From positions 186,001 to 250,000 of the forward strand of contig NZ_LIUF01000001.1 of NCBI RefSeq assembly GCF_001280425.1: a DNA stretch of 64,000 bases. Reading direction: 5' to 3'. The stretch comes from Haloarcula rubripromontorii. Its GTDB lineage: Archaea; Halobacteriota; Halobacteria; Halobacteriales; Haloarculaceae. Position 1 is the stretch's first letter. Each line of letters begins with the position of its first letter. The position numbers were made by a program, and so were the translations under genes. Positions 16,529 through 25,497 of the stretch are shown here, in pieces. Below the pieces are notes generated by a model. It saw only the letters and a program-made list of their open reading frames with translations. It was not told where the DNA came from and ran no database searches.

Positions 16529-17650
16529 ATGGAAACCGCCGCGTTCGAGACGGACCTCAGCCTCTTCAAGTACGACAACCTCGAGCAGCTCCCGCCGGCG
16601 TACCGGGACCTCGAAGCAGCCGAGCGGACTGAGCGCATCGAGAGCGCGCTCGCCGAACTCGGTGACGACGTGGTCATCCTCGGCCACAACTACCAGCGCC
16701 AGGAGATCGTCGAACACGCCGACTTCATCGGTGACTCCTACCAGCTCTCGAAGGAGGCCGCCCAGTCCGACGCCGACTACGTGGTTTTCGGCGGTGTGAC
16801 GTTCATGGCCGAGTCGGCGGATATCATCACGGATGACGACCAGTCCGTGATTCTCCCGTCGATGGAAGCATCCTGTCCGATGGCTGGCATGGCTGAAGCG
16901 CTGCAGGTCGACGCCGCGTGGGCGGAACTGACCGCGGCGACCGACGAGGAGATCATCCCGATCACGTACATGAACAGCTACGCCGACCTGAAGGCATTCT
17001 GTGCCGAGCAGGGCGGGCTGGTCTGTACGTCCTCGAACGCGCACAAGGCCTTCGAGTACGCCTTCGAGAAGGGCGATAAAGTCCTGTTCCTCCCCGACAA
17101 GCACCTCGGCGAGAACACGGCCCACCGGCTCGGCATGGCCGACGAGACGGTCGAGTGGGACCCCTGGGACGTCGAAGGGACTGACGCCGCCGACGCCGTC
17201 GAAAACGACATTATTCTCTGGGAAGGGTACTGCCAGGTCCACGAACGCTTCCGCGAACACCACATCGAGTCCATCCGCGAGGACTACCCCGACGCGAACG
17301 TCATCGTCCACCCCGAATGTCGTCGCGAGGTCGTCGAGGCCGCCGACGTGGCCGGCTCTACCTCGACTATCTGTGAGTCCGTCGCCGAGGCCGACACCGG
17401 CGAGACGTGGGCCATCGGCACCGAGATTCACCTCACGCACCACCTCCAGCGGTGGCACCCCGAGGTGAACGTCGTGCCGCTGTGTGGCGACGCCTGCATG
17501 GACTGTAACGCCATGCGCCAGATCGACCCGAACTACCTCGCGTGGGTGCTGGAGGAACTGGTCGAAGGCCGCGAGCGCAACGTCATCGAAGTCGCGCCCG
17601 AGGAGAAGGAGCTGGCACAGGTCGCGATGGACCGAATGCTGGAGATCTAA
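16529..17650 (+). CDS. nadA: Quinolinate synthase
   Basis: A 373-residue 4Fe-4S enzyme that condenses iminoaspartate with dihydroxyacetone phosphate to form quinolinate, the second step of de novo NAD synthesis. The three cluster cysteines lie in SMEASCPMAGMAE, IVHPECRREV and CGDACMDCNAMRQ. VVILGHNYQRQEIVEHADF and FIGDSYQLSKEA are substrate-site motifs. GTG at 16520 (adding MPE) is an equally possible start. An AT-rich GATAAAATC stretch about 60 bases upstream, inside the last 30-base unit, could be the TATA box. It is the first gene of nadABC, with 2 bases to nadB. Confidence 0.96.
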   Translation: METAAFETDLSLFKYDNLEQLPPAYRDLEAAERTERIESALAELGDDVVILGHNYQRQEIVEHADFIGDSYQLSKEAAQSDADYVVFGGVTFMAESADIITDDDQSVILPSMEASCPMAGMAEALQVDAAWAELTAATDEEIIPITYMNSYADLKAFCAEQGGLVCTSSNAHKAFEYAFEKGDKVLFLPDKHLGENTAHRLGMADETVEWDPWDVEGTDAADAVENDIILWEGYCQVHERFREHHIESIREDYPDANVIVHPECRREVVEAADVAGSTSTICESVAEADTGETWAIGTEIHLTHHLQRWHPEVNVVPLCGDACMDCNAMRQIDPNYLAWVLEELVEGRERNVIEVAPEEKELAQVAMDRMLEI

Positions 17651-17652
17651 CC

Positions 17653-19212
17653 ATGACAGGAGACCCGATTACGACTGACGTACTCGTCATTGGTTCCGGT
17701 ATCGCCGGACTGGCGGCAGCGCTCGCTGCGGCCCGTGAAGACGACGACGTGACGCTCGCCACGAAGGCGACTCGCCCGGAAGGGTCCTCTTCATGGTGGG
17801 CACAGGGCGGTATCGCCGTCTCCCGAGATACCCCAGAAGAGTTCAAAGCGGACATCATGGCCGCTTCGGACGGTACCGCCGACCCCGACGCCGTCGACGT
17901 GCTGGTCGAGAACGCCAACGGGGCCGTCGAAGACGTGCTGCTGGAGACGCTAGACGTGGAGTTCGACCAGAACGGCTCGGGCCACGACTTCACCCGCGAA
18001 GCCGCCCACAGCGAGGACCGCATCCTCCACGTGGACGCCTCGACGGGCAAGCACATCCACGTCCCCTTCCTGAACTACATCGACGACCACGACGGCGTGG
18101 AGATTCTGGACGATACCGCCGCGCTCGAACTCATCCGTCACGAGGGCCGGGTCCACGGCGCGATGCTCGAATCCGACGGCGAAGTGGACCCGTATTTCGC
18201 CGGCAGCGTTGTACTGGCGACCGGCGGCATCGGCGACCTCTACCCGCGGACGACCAACCCCGAGAACACGACCGGGGACGGCATCGGGATGGCCGCCCTC
18301 GCCGGAGCCGAGGTCGAGGACATGGAGTACGTGCAGTTCCACCCGACAGCCTGTACGCTCGATGGCGAGCCACCCCGTGGCTCGGACGGAGGCGGTGGAA
18401 CCGCCGGAGCGGGCGATATCGCGTTCCTCGTCAGCGAGGCCGTTCGCGGCGAGGGTGGCCTGCTGCGCAACGGCGAGGGCGAGCGGTTCATGCCAGACTA
18501 CCACGCCGACGCCGAACTCGCGCCCCGCGACGTAGTGGCCCGGGCGGTCAAAGCCGAGCGCGAGGCCACCGGCGAGGTCATGTTGGACGTCTCGCCGCTG
18601 GATTTCGACGCGGAGTTCCCCAGCCTCGCGGACCGCTGCGAGGAGCACGGTATCGACTGGGAAACCGGCATCCCGGTCGCACCCGCCGAGCACTTCCTCT
18701 GTGGCGGCATCAGCGTCGACGACCGCGGCCGGACGACGCTTGACCGACTGTACGCCGTCGGCGAGTGCTCCCGGACCGGCGTCCACGGCGCAAACCGACT
18801 CGCCAGCACGTCCCTGCTTGAGGGGCTGGTCTGGGGTCTGCGTGCCGGCGAAGACGCCGCCGGGGCCGAACCGGAGCCGATCGAAGCGCCGGAGCTACTC
18901 GAACGGGACCCGGACCTGCCCGAGCGGTTCGCCCGCGACAAGTTCCAGCGGCTGACCCGCGTGATGGACGAGAACGTCGGCGTCGAGCGCGACCCTGCGG
19001 ACCTCCAGCGCGCGATGGCTGTCCTCCGCCGGCTCAAGGGCGAAGTGGACGCGTACGTCCGCACTCGAACCAGCCGGTCCCTGTACGAACTCCGCCACGC
19101 GAGCGTCACCGCCCTGTTGATCGCGCGCCACGCCGCCGAAAACGAGGAAAGCGTCGGCACGCACAACCTCGTGGGCGCGGGCGAGGACCCGCGGGAGTCC
19201 ACGGCTGACTGA
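17653..19212 (+). CDS. nadB: L-aspartate oxidase
   Basis: A 519-residue flavoprotein that oxidises L-aspartate to iminoaspartate for NadA. The FAD-binding start DVLVIGSGIAGLAAALAAA (about residues 9-27) is followed by SSSWWAQGGIAV, TGGIGDLYPRTTNPENTTGDG, the substrate-site MEYVQFHPTA, and GGISVDDRGRTTL with YAVGECSRTGVHGANRLAS near the C-terminal part of the FAD domain. The last 100 residues form the fumarate-reductase-like helical domain. An SD-like GGAG lies before the ATG. It overlaps nadC by one base (TGATG), giving tight operon coupling. Confidence 0.96.
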   Translation: MTGDPITTDVLVIGSGIAGLAAALAAAREDDDVTLATKATRPEGSSSWWAQGGIAVSRDTPEEFKADIMAASDGTADPDAVDVLVENANGAVEDVLLETLDVEFDQNGSGHDFTREAAHSEDRILHVDASTGKHIHVPFLNYIDDHDGVEILDDTAALELIRHEGRVHGAMLESDGEVDPYFAGSVVLATGGIGDLYPRTTNPENTTGDGIGMAALAGAEVEDMEYVQFHPTACTLDGEPPRGSDGGGGTAGAGDIAFLVSEAVRGEGGLLRNGEGERFMPDYHADAELAPRDVVARAVKAEREATGEVMLDVSPLDFDAEFPSLADRCEEHGIDWETGIPVAPAEHFLCGGISVDDRGRTTLDRLYAVGECSRTGVHGANRLASTSLLEGLVWGLRAGEDAAGAEPEPIEAPELLERDPDLPERFARDKFQRLTRVMDENVGVERDPADLQRAMAVLRRLKGEVDAYVRTRTSRSLYELRHASVTALLIARHAAENEESVGTHNLVGAGEDPRESTAD

Positions 19213-20033
19213 TGCTCACCGACAGCGACATCGAGCGGTGGCTCCGCGAGGACGTAGGCCACCACGACGTGACCAACGACGTGCCCGGCACGACCAAGGG
19301 GCGTCTGGTGGCCAAGGAAGCCGGCGTGGTAGCGGGTCTCGACGCCGCCACCGCAGTGTTCGAGTATCTTGGCTGTGCGGTGGAGACACCGGTCGACTCC
19401 GGGGCTACCGTCGACGCCGGCGACGTAGTGCTTCGCGTCGACGGCCCCGCGCAGTCGGTGCTACGCGGCGAGCGCGTCGCAGTGAACGTCACCGGCCACG
19501 CTGCAGGCGTGGCGACGAAGACCCGGGCCGCCGTCGATGCGGCGGAATCGGCTGCGACGGACTCCACGCCCCGCATCGCCGGCACGCGAAAGACGACCCC
19601 CGGCCTGCGTGGCGTCGAGAAGCGGGCGGTAGTGGCCGGCGGCGGCGACACACACCGGCTTGACCTCTCGCACATGGTGATGGTCAAGGACAACCACATC
19701 GCGGAGATGGGACTTGTCGAGGCCGTCCAACACTTCCGCGAACGGGCCTCCTTCGCGACGAAACTCGACGTAGAGGTCGAAGCTCCGGCGGATGCGCCGC
19801 GGGCCGCAGAAGCCGGCGCAGACATCGTCTTGCTGGACAATATGACCCCCGCCGAGACCGAGCGCGCGGTCGACCTCGTGGCGGCGGCAGACGCCGATGC
19901 ACTCACGGAGGCCAGCGGCGGCATCACAGTCGAGGACGTGCCGGCGTACGCCGAAACGGGCGTGGACATCATCTCGATGGGGTCGCTGACCCACTCTGCG
20001 CCAACGCTCGATTTCTCGTTCCGGACGGGCTGA
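19212..20033 (+). CDS. nadC: Nicotinate-nucleotide pyrophosphorylase (carboxylating)
   Basis: A 273-residue quinolinate phosphoribosyltransferase that makes nicotinate mononucleotide from quinolinate and PRPP. Motifs follow the family: REDVGHHDVTNDV at the N-terminus, NVTGHAAGVATKTR (about 92-105), TRKTTPGLRGVEKRAV (about 125-140), HRLDLSHMVMVKDNHI (about 150-165), and LDVEVEAPAD and LLDNMTPAET in the PRPP and product site. EASGGITVEDVPAYAETGVD closes the barrel. It is the last gene of the nadABC operon and completes the aspartate route to NAD precursors. Confidence 0.96.
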   Translation: MLTDSDIERWLREDVGHHDVTNDVPGTTKGRLVAKEAGVVAGLDAATAVFEYLGCAVETPVDSGATVDAGDVVLRVDGPAQSVLRGERVAVNVTGHAAGVATKTRAAVDAAESAATDSTPRIAGTRKTTPGLRGVEKRAVVAGGGDTHRLDLSHMVMVKDNHIAEMGLVEAVQHFRERASFATKLDVEVEAPADAPRAAEAGADIVLLDNMTPAETERAVDLVAAADADALTEASGGITVEDVPAYAETGVDIISMGSLTHSAPTLDFSFRTG

Positions 20034-20039
20034 AGCTGA

Positions 20040-20531
20040 TCAGTCCGGCCGACTCGACGACGAGTCGGTCCTGAGTTCGGGCGGGAGTTCGAGTTGCTTG
20101 ATACCGGCGCGGTCGTCGATTCGGAACCGGTACAGCGCCGTGGCCTCCGTCTCGGCCGCGCGTTCAAATACGTCTGGCTTCCAGGAGGTGTCGATCTGCG
20201 CTTCGATTGCCCTGCGTTCGTCGTCGGTGACTCGCTCGATTGTCCCCGTCAGCAGGACGCTGCGCCAGTTGAACGTCGTCTCGATGTCGTAGACGAGAAA
20301 TCGGGCAATAGCAGCGTCGTCGCTCGCCGTCACTTTCCGGCTGTCGGTACCGAGGACGTAGACGAAGTAGAGCGCGGCGTCGCCGTCGTACCAGAAACTG
20401 AGCGGGCGCAGTAGCGGCGCGGAGTCGGTCGGGACACCGAGCACGCCGACGCTTTTCCGTTCGAGGGTCTTTTCGATGTCTTCGCTGTCCATCTGGAGCA
20501 TCCCGAAGTCTTCCAGTTCGGCAACTGTCAT
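20040..20531 (-). CDS. Pyridoxamine 5'-phosphate oxidase-like flavin-binding protein
   Basis: A 163-residue split-barrel protein. GVLGVPTDSAPLLRPLSFWY, ALYFVYVLGTDSRKVTA and VYDIETTFNWRSVLLTGTIE follow the PNPOx-like fold of haloarchaeal FMN- or F420-binding proteins of about this length. It is not a true PdxH, since the family's substrate-binding C-terminal motif is missing. It may be a flavin- or deazaflavin-dependent reductase. It converges on nadC with a 6-base gap, so it is not part of that operon. Confidence 0.82.
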   Translation of the reverse strand: MTVAELEDFGMLQMDSEDIEKTLERKSVGVLGVPTDSAPLLRPLSFWYDGDAALYFVYVLGTDSRKVTASDDAAIARFLVYDIETTFNWRSVLLTGTIERVTDDERRAIEAQIDTSWKPDVFERAAETEATALYRFRIDDRAGIKQLELPPELRTDSSSSRPD

Positions 20532-20648
20532 GTCTCAGATTGTCGGCAAATAATCATAAATACACAGGGGATTGGCGCAAGCTTCCGATACCGGGGCGTC
20601 GCGTCCGTCCACCCGGCGCTTTTGTGTGGGCACAACGCATCCTTACCC

Positions 20649-21317
20649 ATGCCAGACGCAGTCCGTCGGTGTCCCGAGGACGGCTTCTTCGAGGGGAACA
20701 CATGCCCGGTCTGTGACGGAGCGGGAACCCAAGTTCTCGACGGTGGACGGCGACGACAGCTCTCGAAGTTCGTCTCGGGCGCGCTCAGGCATTTCCCCGA
20801 AGATGCAGGCATCGAGGTAGACGAAGCGGGGTGGACGGACTTCGCGTCCCTGCGCGATGCAGTCAAGCGACGGTACGGCTGGGCCGATGGTGAGGCACTG
20901 GCCAGCGTCATCGCCACGGACCCGAAAGGGCGATTTGAGCGGGTGGAAGCCAGTGACAAATCGAGCGCAGCGGCCGCTGGCGACCGTGTCCGGGCGGCGT
21001 ACGGACACTCTGTCGACGTAACGCTCGACGGGACCGATGACCCCGTTCCGTCGACGCTGTACCACGGAACCGCCCCGCAGAACGCCGATTCGATACGCGA
21101 AGCCGGGCTGAAGCCGATGAACCGCCAGACGGTCCACCTCTCGGACTCCGTCGCGGCGGCCCGCGAGGTAGGCCGTCGCCACGCTGACGACCCCGTCGTG
21201 TTCGTCGTCGACGCCGCAGCGATGCAGGCCGACGACCGCCGGATTGTCAAGCGCGGGACCGAGACGTACACGACTGCCCGCGTGCCACCGCAGTATCTCT
21301 CACTGCCCGAAAACTAG
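20649..21317 (+). CDS. kptA: RNA 2'-phosphotransferase with zinc-ribbon extension
   Basis: A 222-residue Tpt1/KptA enzyme that moves a 2'-phosphate from RNA to NAD, releasing nicotinamide and ADP-ribose 1''-2''-cyclic phosphate. Core motifs are LSKFVSGALRHFPEDAGIEV, the RYGW and RFE region, STLYHGTA, KPMNRQTVHLSDS and PPQYLSLPE. The N-terminal 30 residues add CPEDGFFEGNTCPVC, a likely zinc site that bacterial Tpt1 lacks. The ATG at 20649 is used instead of an upstream GTG. Its use of NAD is notable next to nadABC, but the genes are not co-transcribed in an obvious way. Confidence 0.9.
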   Translation: MPDAVRRCPEDGFFEGNTCPVCDGAGTQVLDGGRRRQLSKFVSGALRHFPEDAGIEVDEAGWTDFASLRDAVKRRYGWADGEALASVIATDPKGRFERVEASDKSSAAAAGDRVRAAYGHSVDVTLDGTDDPVPSTLYHGTAPQNADSIREAGLKPMNRQTVHLSDSVAAAREVGRRHADDPVVFVVDAAAMQADDRRIVKRGTETYTTARVPPQYLSLPEN

Positions 21318-21334
21318 CGTGGTTGCGCCGCCCG

Positions 21335-22894
21335 CTACTCGACCAGCGGCGTCCCGGTCATCGCGTCCGGCTGGTCGATGCCCATGAGCATGAGCATCGT
21401 CGGCGCGAGGTCGGCCAGCGTCCCGCCGTCGCGTGCAGTCCGTCCGCCAGCGGTCCCGTCGGGCGACAGATAGATGAACGGGACGGGGTTGGTCGTGTGG
21501 GCCGTGTGGGGGTCCTCGACGGTCCCCATGTCGTCAGCGTTGCCGTGGTCGGCACAGATGAGGGCGTGGCCGCCGGCGGCTTGAATGGCCGCTACGAGTC
21601 GGCCCAACTGCTCATCGACGGCCTCGACGGCGGTCACCGCCGCGTCAAAGTCGCCGGTGTGGCCGACCATATCGGGGTTGGCGAAGTTCAGGACCAGCGC
21701 GTCGGGATTATCAGTTTCGATGAAATCGATGGCGGTGTCAGCCAGTTCCGGCGCGCTCATCTCCGGTTGGAGGTCGTAGGTCGCCACGTCGGGGCTGTCG
21801 ACGATCTCGCGGCTCTCACCCTCGAACGCGACCTCACGGCCGCCGTTGAGGAAGTACGTGACGTGGGGGTACTTCTCCGTCTCGGCCAGCCGAATCTGGG
21901 TCTGTCCGGCTTCGGAAAGTACCTCGCCGAGCACGTCCTCGGGCTGGTTCGGCGGGAAGGCGACCGGCAGATCGAACGTCTCGTCGTACTGCGTCATCGT
22001 CACCAGCCGGGTGTCGGGCGGCTCGGTGTCGGCCCCCCAGTCCTCGGGGCGGATGTCGCCGAGCATCCGGGTGAGCTGTCGGGCGCGGTCCGAGCGGAAG
22101 TTGAAGAATATCACCGCGTCGCCGTCTTCGAGGCCGGCGTGGTCGCCCACCGTTGTCGGCTCGATGAACTCGTCGGTGGTGTCGCGGGCGTAGGATTCGG
22201 TGGCTGCCGTGACGGCATCGTCGGCGTGGTGGTCGCCCTCGCGGTGGACGATGGCGTCGTAGGCCCGGCGGGTCCGCTCCCAGTTTTCGTCGCGGTCCAT
22301 CGCGTAGTACCGGCCGCAGACAGTGGCTACGTGGCCCGTACCGTGTGCCTCGGCGTGGGCTTCGAGGTCGGCGAGGTAGTCCTCGCCGCCGGTCGGCGAG
22401 GTGTCACGACCGTCGGTGAAAGCATGGGAGACGGCGTCGGTCCCGCGCTCGCCGGCGAGTTCGATGAGCGCGTGAAGGTGGTCCTGATACGAGTGGACGC
22501 CGCCGTCCGACACGAGACCCATGAAGTGGACCCGGCCGCCGTGGTCCTCGGCGTACTCGAAGGCCGACAGAATCGTTTCGTTCTCGAAGAAGGGGGGGTC
22601 CTGTGCGGCGTCGTCGGGCGGCGATTCGCCACGCGAGCGAGCAATACTGTCGCTGACGCGGGCAGAGTCCTGCTTGACGACGCGGCCGGCCCCGATGTTG
22701 AGGTGGCCGACCTCGGAGTTGCCCATCTGCCCCTCAGGGAGGCCGACGCGGCGGCCGTGCGTGGTAAGCGTCGACGCTGCGCCTGCGTCTCGGTAGCGGT
22801 CGAAGTTCGGCGTGTCGGCGGCGGCGACGGCGTCCCGCACATCGTCGTCCGGGTTTAGTCCCCAACCGTCCAGAATGATGAGTCCGACGTCCAT
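21335..22894 (-). CDS. gpmI: 2,3-bisphosphoglycerate-independent phosphoglycerate mutase
   Basis: A 519-residue dinuclear metal enzyme that interconverts 3- and 2-phosphoglycerate in glycolysis and gluconeogenesis. MDVGLIILDGWGLNPD opens the phosphatase-like domain. The catalytic Ser60 is in GQMGNSEVGHLNIGAG. The phosphotransferase domain has FTDGRDTSP, and the C-terminal metal motif is LICADHGNADDM with HTTNPVPFIY. The length matches the bacterial-type iPGM rather than the shorter archaeal ApgM. It converges on kptA with an 18-base gap. Confidence 0.96.
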   Translation of the reverse strand: MDVGLIILDGWGLNPDDDVRDAVAAADTPNFDRYRDAGAASTLTTHGRRVGLPEGQMGNSEVGHLNIGAGRVVKQDSARVSDSIARSRGESPPDDAAQDPPFFENETILSAFEYAEDHGGRVHFMGLVSDGGVHSYQDHLHALIELAGERGTDAVSHAFTDGRDTSPTGGEDYLADLEAHAEAHGTGHVATVCGRYYAMDRDENWERTRRAYDAIVHREGDHHADDAVTAATESYARDTTDEFIEPTTVGDHAGLEDGDAVIFFNFRSDRARQLTRMLGDIRPEDWGADTEPPDTRLVTMTQYDETFDLPVAFPPNQPEDVLGEVLSEAGQTQIRLAETEKYPHVTYFLNGGREVAFEGESREIVDSPDVATYDLQPEMSAPELADTAIDFIETDNPDALVLNFANPDMVGHTGDFDAAVTAVEAVDEQLGRLVAAIQAAGGHALICADHGNADDMGTVEDPHTAHTTNPVPFIYLSPDGTAGGRTARDGGTLADLAPTMLMLMGIDQPDAMTGTPLVE

Positions 22895-23054
22895 ACCCGG
22901 TGGGTCACGCGACCGGCGTAATACACTGTCGGTCAGCGCCGAACGTGACGGTCGATAATGCGAAATACGGCAGTACTGGTGGTGCTATACCCCTGCTATC
23001 GTTGCTGGTATCGGGAACCCTGAAATTAAGAGGGTGGCCCGCCTTCGGTCGGGC

Positions 23055-23447
23055 ATGACTCGGAACATTCTCTCGGACGATCTGGCCGACGCAATCGTTA
23101 CGACAGCCCGGACGGCGACGGGCGACTCGCTCCGGTCGGTGACGTATTTCACACGTGCGAACTTCGAGCAACTCTACCTGCGGGACGACCTCGAACAGGA
23201 CGCCGACCTCAACGACTTCGTCGGCCACGAGTGGCAGGGGTACAAACAGACCAAGAACGCCTACCAGGAGTCCGAGCTGGGGGACTACCGCTTTACCGTC
23301 CGCGCGTTCTCGAATGGCTACCTCCTCCGGGCGACGACCGAGCGCCAGGGCGTTCTCATCACCACGGACGGCCTGACGATGCAGTCCTACGAGGAGATCG
23401 CCGAGGCTATCGAGCGACTGCTCCGCGAGGAATCGGGCAAAGAGTAA
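23055..23447 (+). CDS. Haloarchaeal conserved protein (DUF7522-like)
   Basis: A 130-residue soluble protein. MTRNILSDDLADAIVTTART, SVTYFTRANFEQLYLRDDLE and YRFTVRAFSNGYLLRATTER form an alpha/beta pattern seen in a haloarchaeal family of unknown function (DUF7522-like; assignment tentative). There are no catalytic motifs. It is 55 bases ahead of nurA on the same strand and could be co-transcribed with it. An upstream AT-rich AAATTAAG about 31 bases before the ATG is a plausible promoter. Confidence 0.65.
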   Translation: MTRNILSDDLADAIVTTARTATGDSLRSVTYFTRANFEQLYLRDDLEQDADLNDFVGHEWQGYKQTKNAYQESELGDYRFTVRAFSNGYLLRATTERQGVLITTDGLTMQSYEEIAEAIERLLREESGKE

Positions 23448-23502
23448 CCGCCGAATCGACGGGTGACCAAAGTGTTATGCCCCTCCCGGCGAACCCACGG
23501 GC

Positions 23503-24753
23503 ATGACGCTGGACCCGGTGCACGTCGACGGCATCGCCAAGCTCGCCGGGCAGGTACGCGAGACCGTCGAGACGAGCGATCAGGAGGCGGCCGCCGAGGC
23601 GGTGTGGGACAGTTTCCTCGACCCGCTGTGGCAGGACGGAACGAAGATTCTGGAGCCACTGGACGAGCAACGCCGCCGGAAGGTTCCGATTGAAGACATC
23701 GCGCTGGTGGACCCGCCGTTCCCGACCCAGCACGGCCTGGATTCGGGCACCATCAACCCCACGACGTTCAAGAACGGGCTGGTGCTTGACGTGGCACAGG
23801 CGGCGATGGGCAGCGTGCCCTCGGACGTGGAACTGCATCGCGGCCGGACCATCATCATGGCCGTCCACTCCAACGACGCGACGCTGGGATTCGACGGCGA
23901 CTGGCAGGGCGGGGACCGCGGTTACGCCAAGCGACGAGTCCTCGACGTGCCACAGGTCGACCGCTACGAACAGCGGGTCGTCCACGCGCTGGCGCTGTAC
24001 CTCGCAGAGAGCCAGCACGCGCTGACCAACGCCGACGTGGTCGAGGACCTGTTCATCCTCGACGGCCCCATCTACCCGACCGGCGTGCTCCGGTGGGCCG
24101 ACCGCGACACCGAACTGGCCGACCTGCTCGCCGAGGACGACCGGCCCAAGACGGTGGTGAACAACTACGTCGACCTCGTCGAGCGGTTCGTCGAGCGGGA
24201 CGTGCCGATGGTGGGGTTCATCAAAAACTCCTCGACGAAGGCCCTCACGCGGGCGCTGCGGCGCAAGACCAACGCCCCGTGGGTGAACGATACCGCCTTC
24301 TTCCGCCGGATTCTGGAACGGCGCGATGATGAGGGCGAGCGACAGACCGACTGTCTCACTGCGACAAACTGGTTCCGGTCGCGGGGCGGCACCGACGGTA
24401 TCATGGCCGCCGACGGCGACGCGCTGGGCATCGAACGGTCGCTCGACCCCGAGGCCTACGAGGTGACGTTCTTCGTCCTCTACGACCCGCGTTCGGACCT
24501 CGTGTTCCGCGTCGAGGCCCCGTACGCGTTCACCAAAGAGCCAGAGTGCCGGGCCAAGCTCACACGGCAGATACTCCACGACGTGGCCCGAGAACAGGGG
24601 CCGCCACTGGCTATCGGGAAGGCCGACGAACTCGCCAAAATAGACCGGCAGGGCAGCGAGGAACTCACCCGCCGCATCGAGCGGACGTTCGAGACTGACC
24701 GCGAGCGAGAGTACAACGATATCCGGTGGGGAGCCGTCGAGGAATCGTTCTGA
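23503..24753 (+). CDS. nurA: NurA-domain DNA end-resection nuclease
   Basis: A 416-residue NurA-family 5'-3' nuclease. HGLDSGTINP (Asp80) and LFILDGPIYPTG (Asp187) match the RNase-H-like metal motifs, and the C-terminal AYAFTKEPECRAKLTRQILH region gives the last conserved stretch. NurA works with the HerA helicase to resect DNA double-strand breaks for recombination. Here herA lies 2.0 kb downstream on the same strand, separated by four minus-strand genes, rather than adjacent as in Sulfolobus or Pyrococcus. Motif assignment is from memory of the family. Confidence 0.88.
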   Translation: MTLDPVHVDGIAKLAGQVRETVETSDQEAAAEAVWDSFLDPLWQDGTKILEPLDEQRRRKVPIEDIALVDPPFPTQHGLDSGTINPTTFKNGLVLDVAQAAMGSVPSDVELHRGRTIIMAVHSNDATLGFDGDWQGGDRGYAKRRVLDVPQVDRYEQRVVHALALYLAESQHALTNADVVEDLFILDGPIYPTGVLRWADRDTELADLLAEDDRPKTVVNNYVDLVERFVERDVPMVGFIKNSSTKALTRALRRKTNAPWVNDTAFFRRILERRDDEGERQTDCLTATNWFRSRGGTDGIMAADGDALGIERSLDPEAYEVTFFVLYDPRSDLVFRVEAPYAFTKEPECRAKLTRQILHDVAREQGPPLAIGKADELAKIDRQGSEELTRRIERTFETDREREYNDIRWGAVEESF

Positions 24754-24755
24754 GG

Positions 24756-25058
24756 CTATCCACGGCGGGCGAGGACGATAGCATAGAGGAGGACGAGCAG
24801 CCCAGCGAGTTCCGTGATGGTACTGGGGATCGGAAAGACCACTCGCGGGACGACTTGCACGGCACCGAGAGTGACGAGATACGAGACGAAGGTGAGGAGG
24901 CTGATACCGACGGCGAGTGCGAGCATGGAGCGGGTCCGCTGGCGACGGTAGCCGACGAGCGCCAACGCGGCGATTAACAGCCCTACGCCCATCTGTGCGA
25001 AGTGTATGGCAAATTTCACGGAGACCCACATCTCGTCGGCGAGTCCGAGGAACTCCAT
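24756..25058 (-). CDS. DUF7521-like membrane protein
   Basis: A 100-residue protein with three hydrophobic helices (FAIHFAQMGVGLLIAALAL, SMLALAVGISLLTFVSYLV and ITELAGLLVLLYAIVLA). It resembles the small haloarchaeal DUF7521 membrane proteins that are regularly encoded next to a winged-helix regulator. Its ATG overlaps the stop of the upstream regulator gene (TGATG), so the two are translationally coupled. It converges on nurA with a 2-base gap. Function is unknown. Confidence 0.72.
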   Translation of the reverse strand: MEFLGLADEMWVSVKFAIHFAQMGVGLLIAALALVGYRRQRTRSMLALAVGISLLTFVSYLVTLGAVQVVPRVVFPIPSTITELAGLLVLLYAIVLARRG

Positions 25059-25408
25059 CAGAGTCCCTCCCAGAGGTCGACTAGGGCGTCGGCGAACTCG
25101 TGTGTCGAGGACTCGACGGAGAGGCTGACGTCGAAGGCCCCGTCGGTAAGACACACGGTGAGTTCATCCATCTGTGCCTCGTACACGTCGGGGTGATGGC
25201 CGTCGTCCGCAAGTTGCGTTCGAGCGGCGACGAGGCCGCAGTCTTCGAGGGCGTCGAGGCGGCGGTACACGGTCGAGAGGGACATATCGCAGTCGTTGCT
25301 GAGTTCAGTTGCTGTCATCGGTCTGTGACTCGTGGCTGCAAGGAGCGCGCGAGCGTATTCGTCGTCGAGGAGGGCGAACACCTCGGTCGGGGACAGGTCC
25401 TCGGCCAC
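25058..25408 (-). CDS. Winged-helix transcriptional regulator (ArsR-like)
   Basis: A 116-residue protein with a clear winged-helix domain: LSPTEVFALLDDEYARALLA, ATSHRPMTATELSNDCDMS, and the recognition helix STVYRRLDALEDCGLVAART (about residues 43-62). The C-terminal half, ending HEFADALVDLWEG, is acidic. It is the first gene of a two-gene unit with the DUF7521-like membrane protein. The membrane partner may modulate DNA binding, which is inference from conserved gene pairing. Confidence 0.82.
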   Translation of the reverse strand: MAEDLSPTEVFALLDDEYARALLAATSHRPMTATELSNDCDMSLSTVYRRLDALEDCGLVAARTQLADDGHHPDVYEAQMDELTVCLTDGAFDVSLSVESSTHEFADALVDLWEGL

Positions 25409-25497
25409 GCGCAGTGGGTTCGCCCGTCACCGTGGTATAACTCACCGGTCGTTCGCTGACCCAGAAAACGGACGGTCGGTTACAGCGGACTATGTAT

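Noticed and set aside
16129-16689. Minus-strand reading frame of 186 residues across the nadA upstream repeat
   Set aside because: Both ends are antisense to nadA and the amidohydrolase gene, where composition is fully explained by the plus-strand genes. Only the 30-base repeat portion is unusual, and it is reported as a repeat rather than a gene.
21323-22858. 511-residue open frame on the plus strand
   Set aside because: It is the antisense shadow of gpmI, whose motifs are clear on the minus strand.
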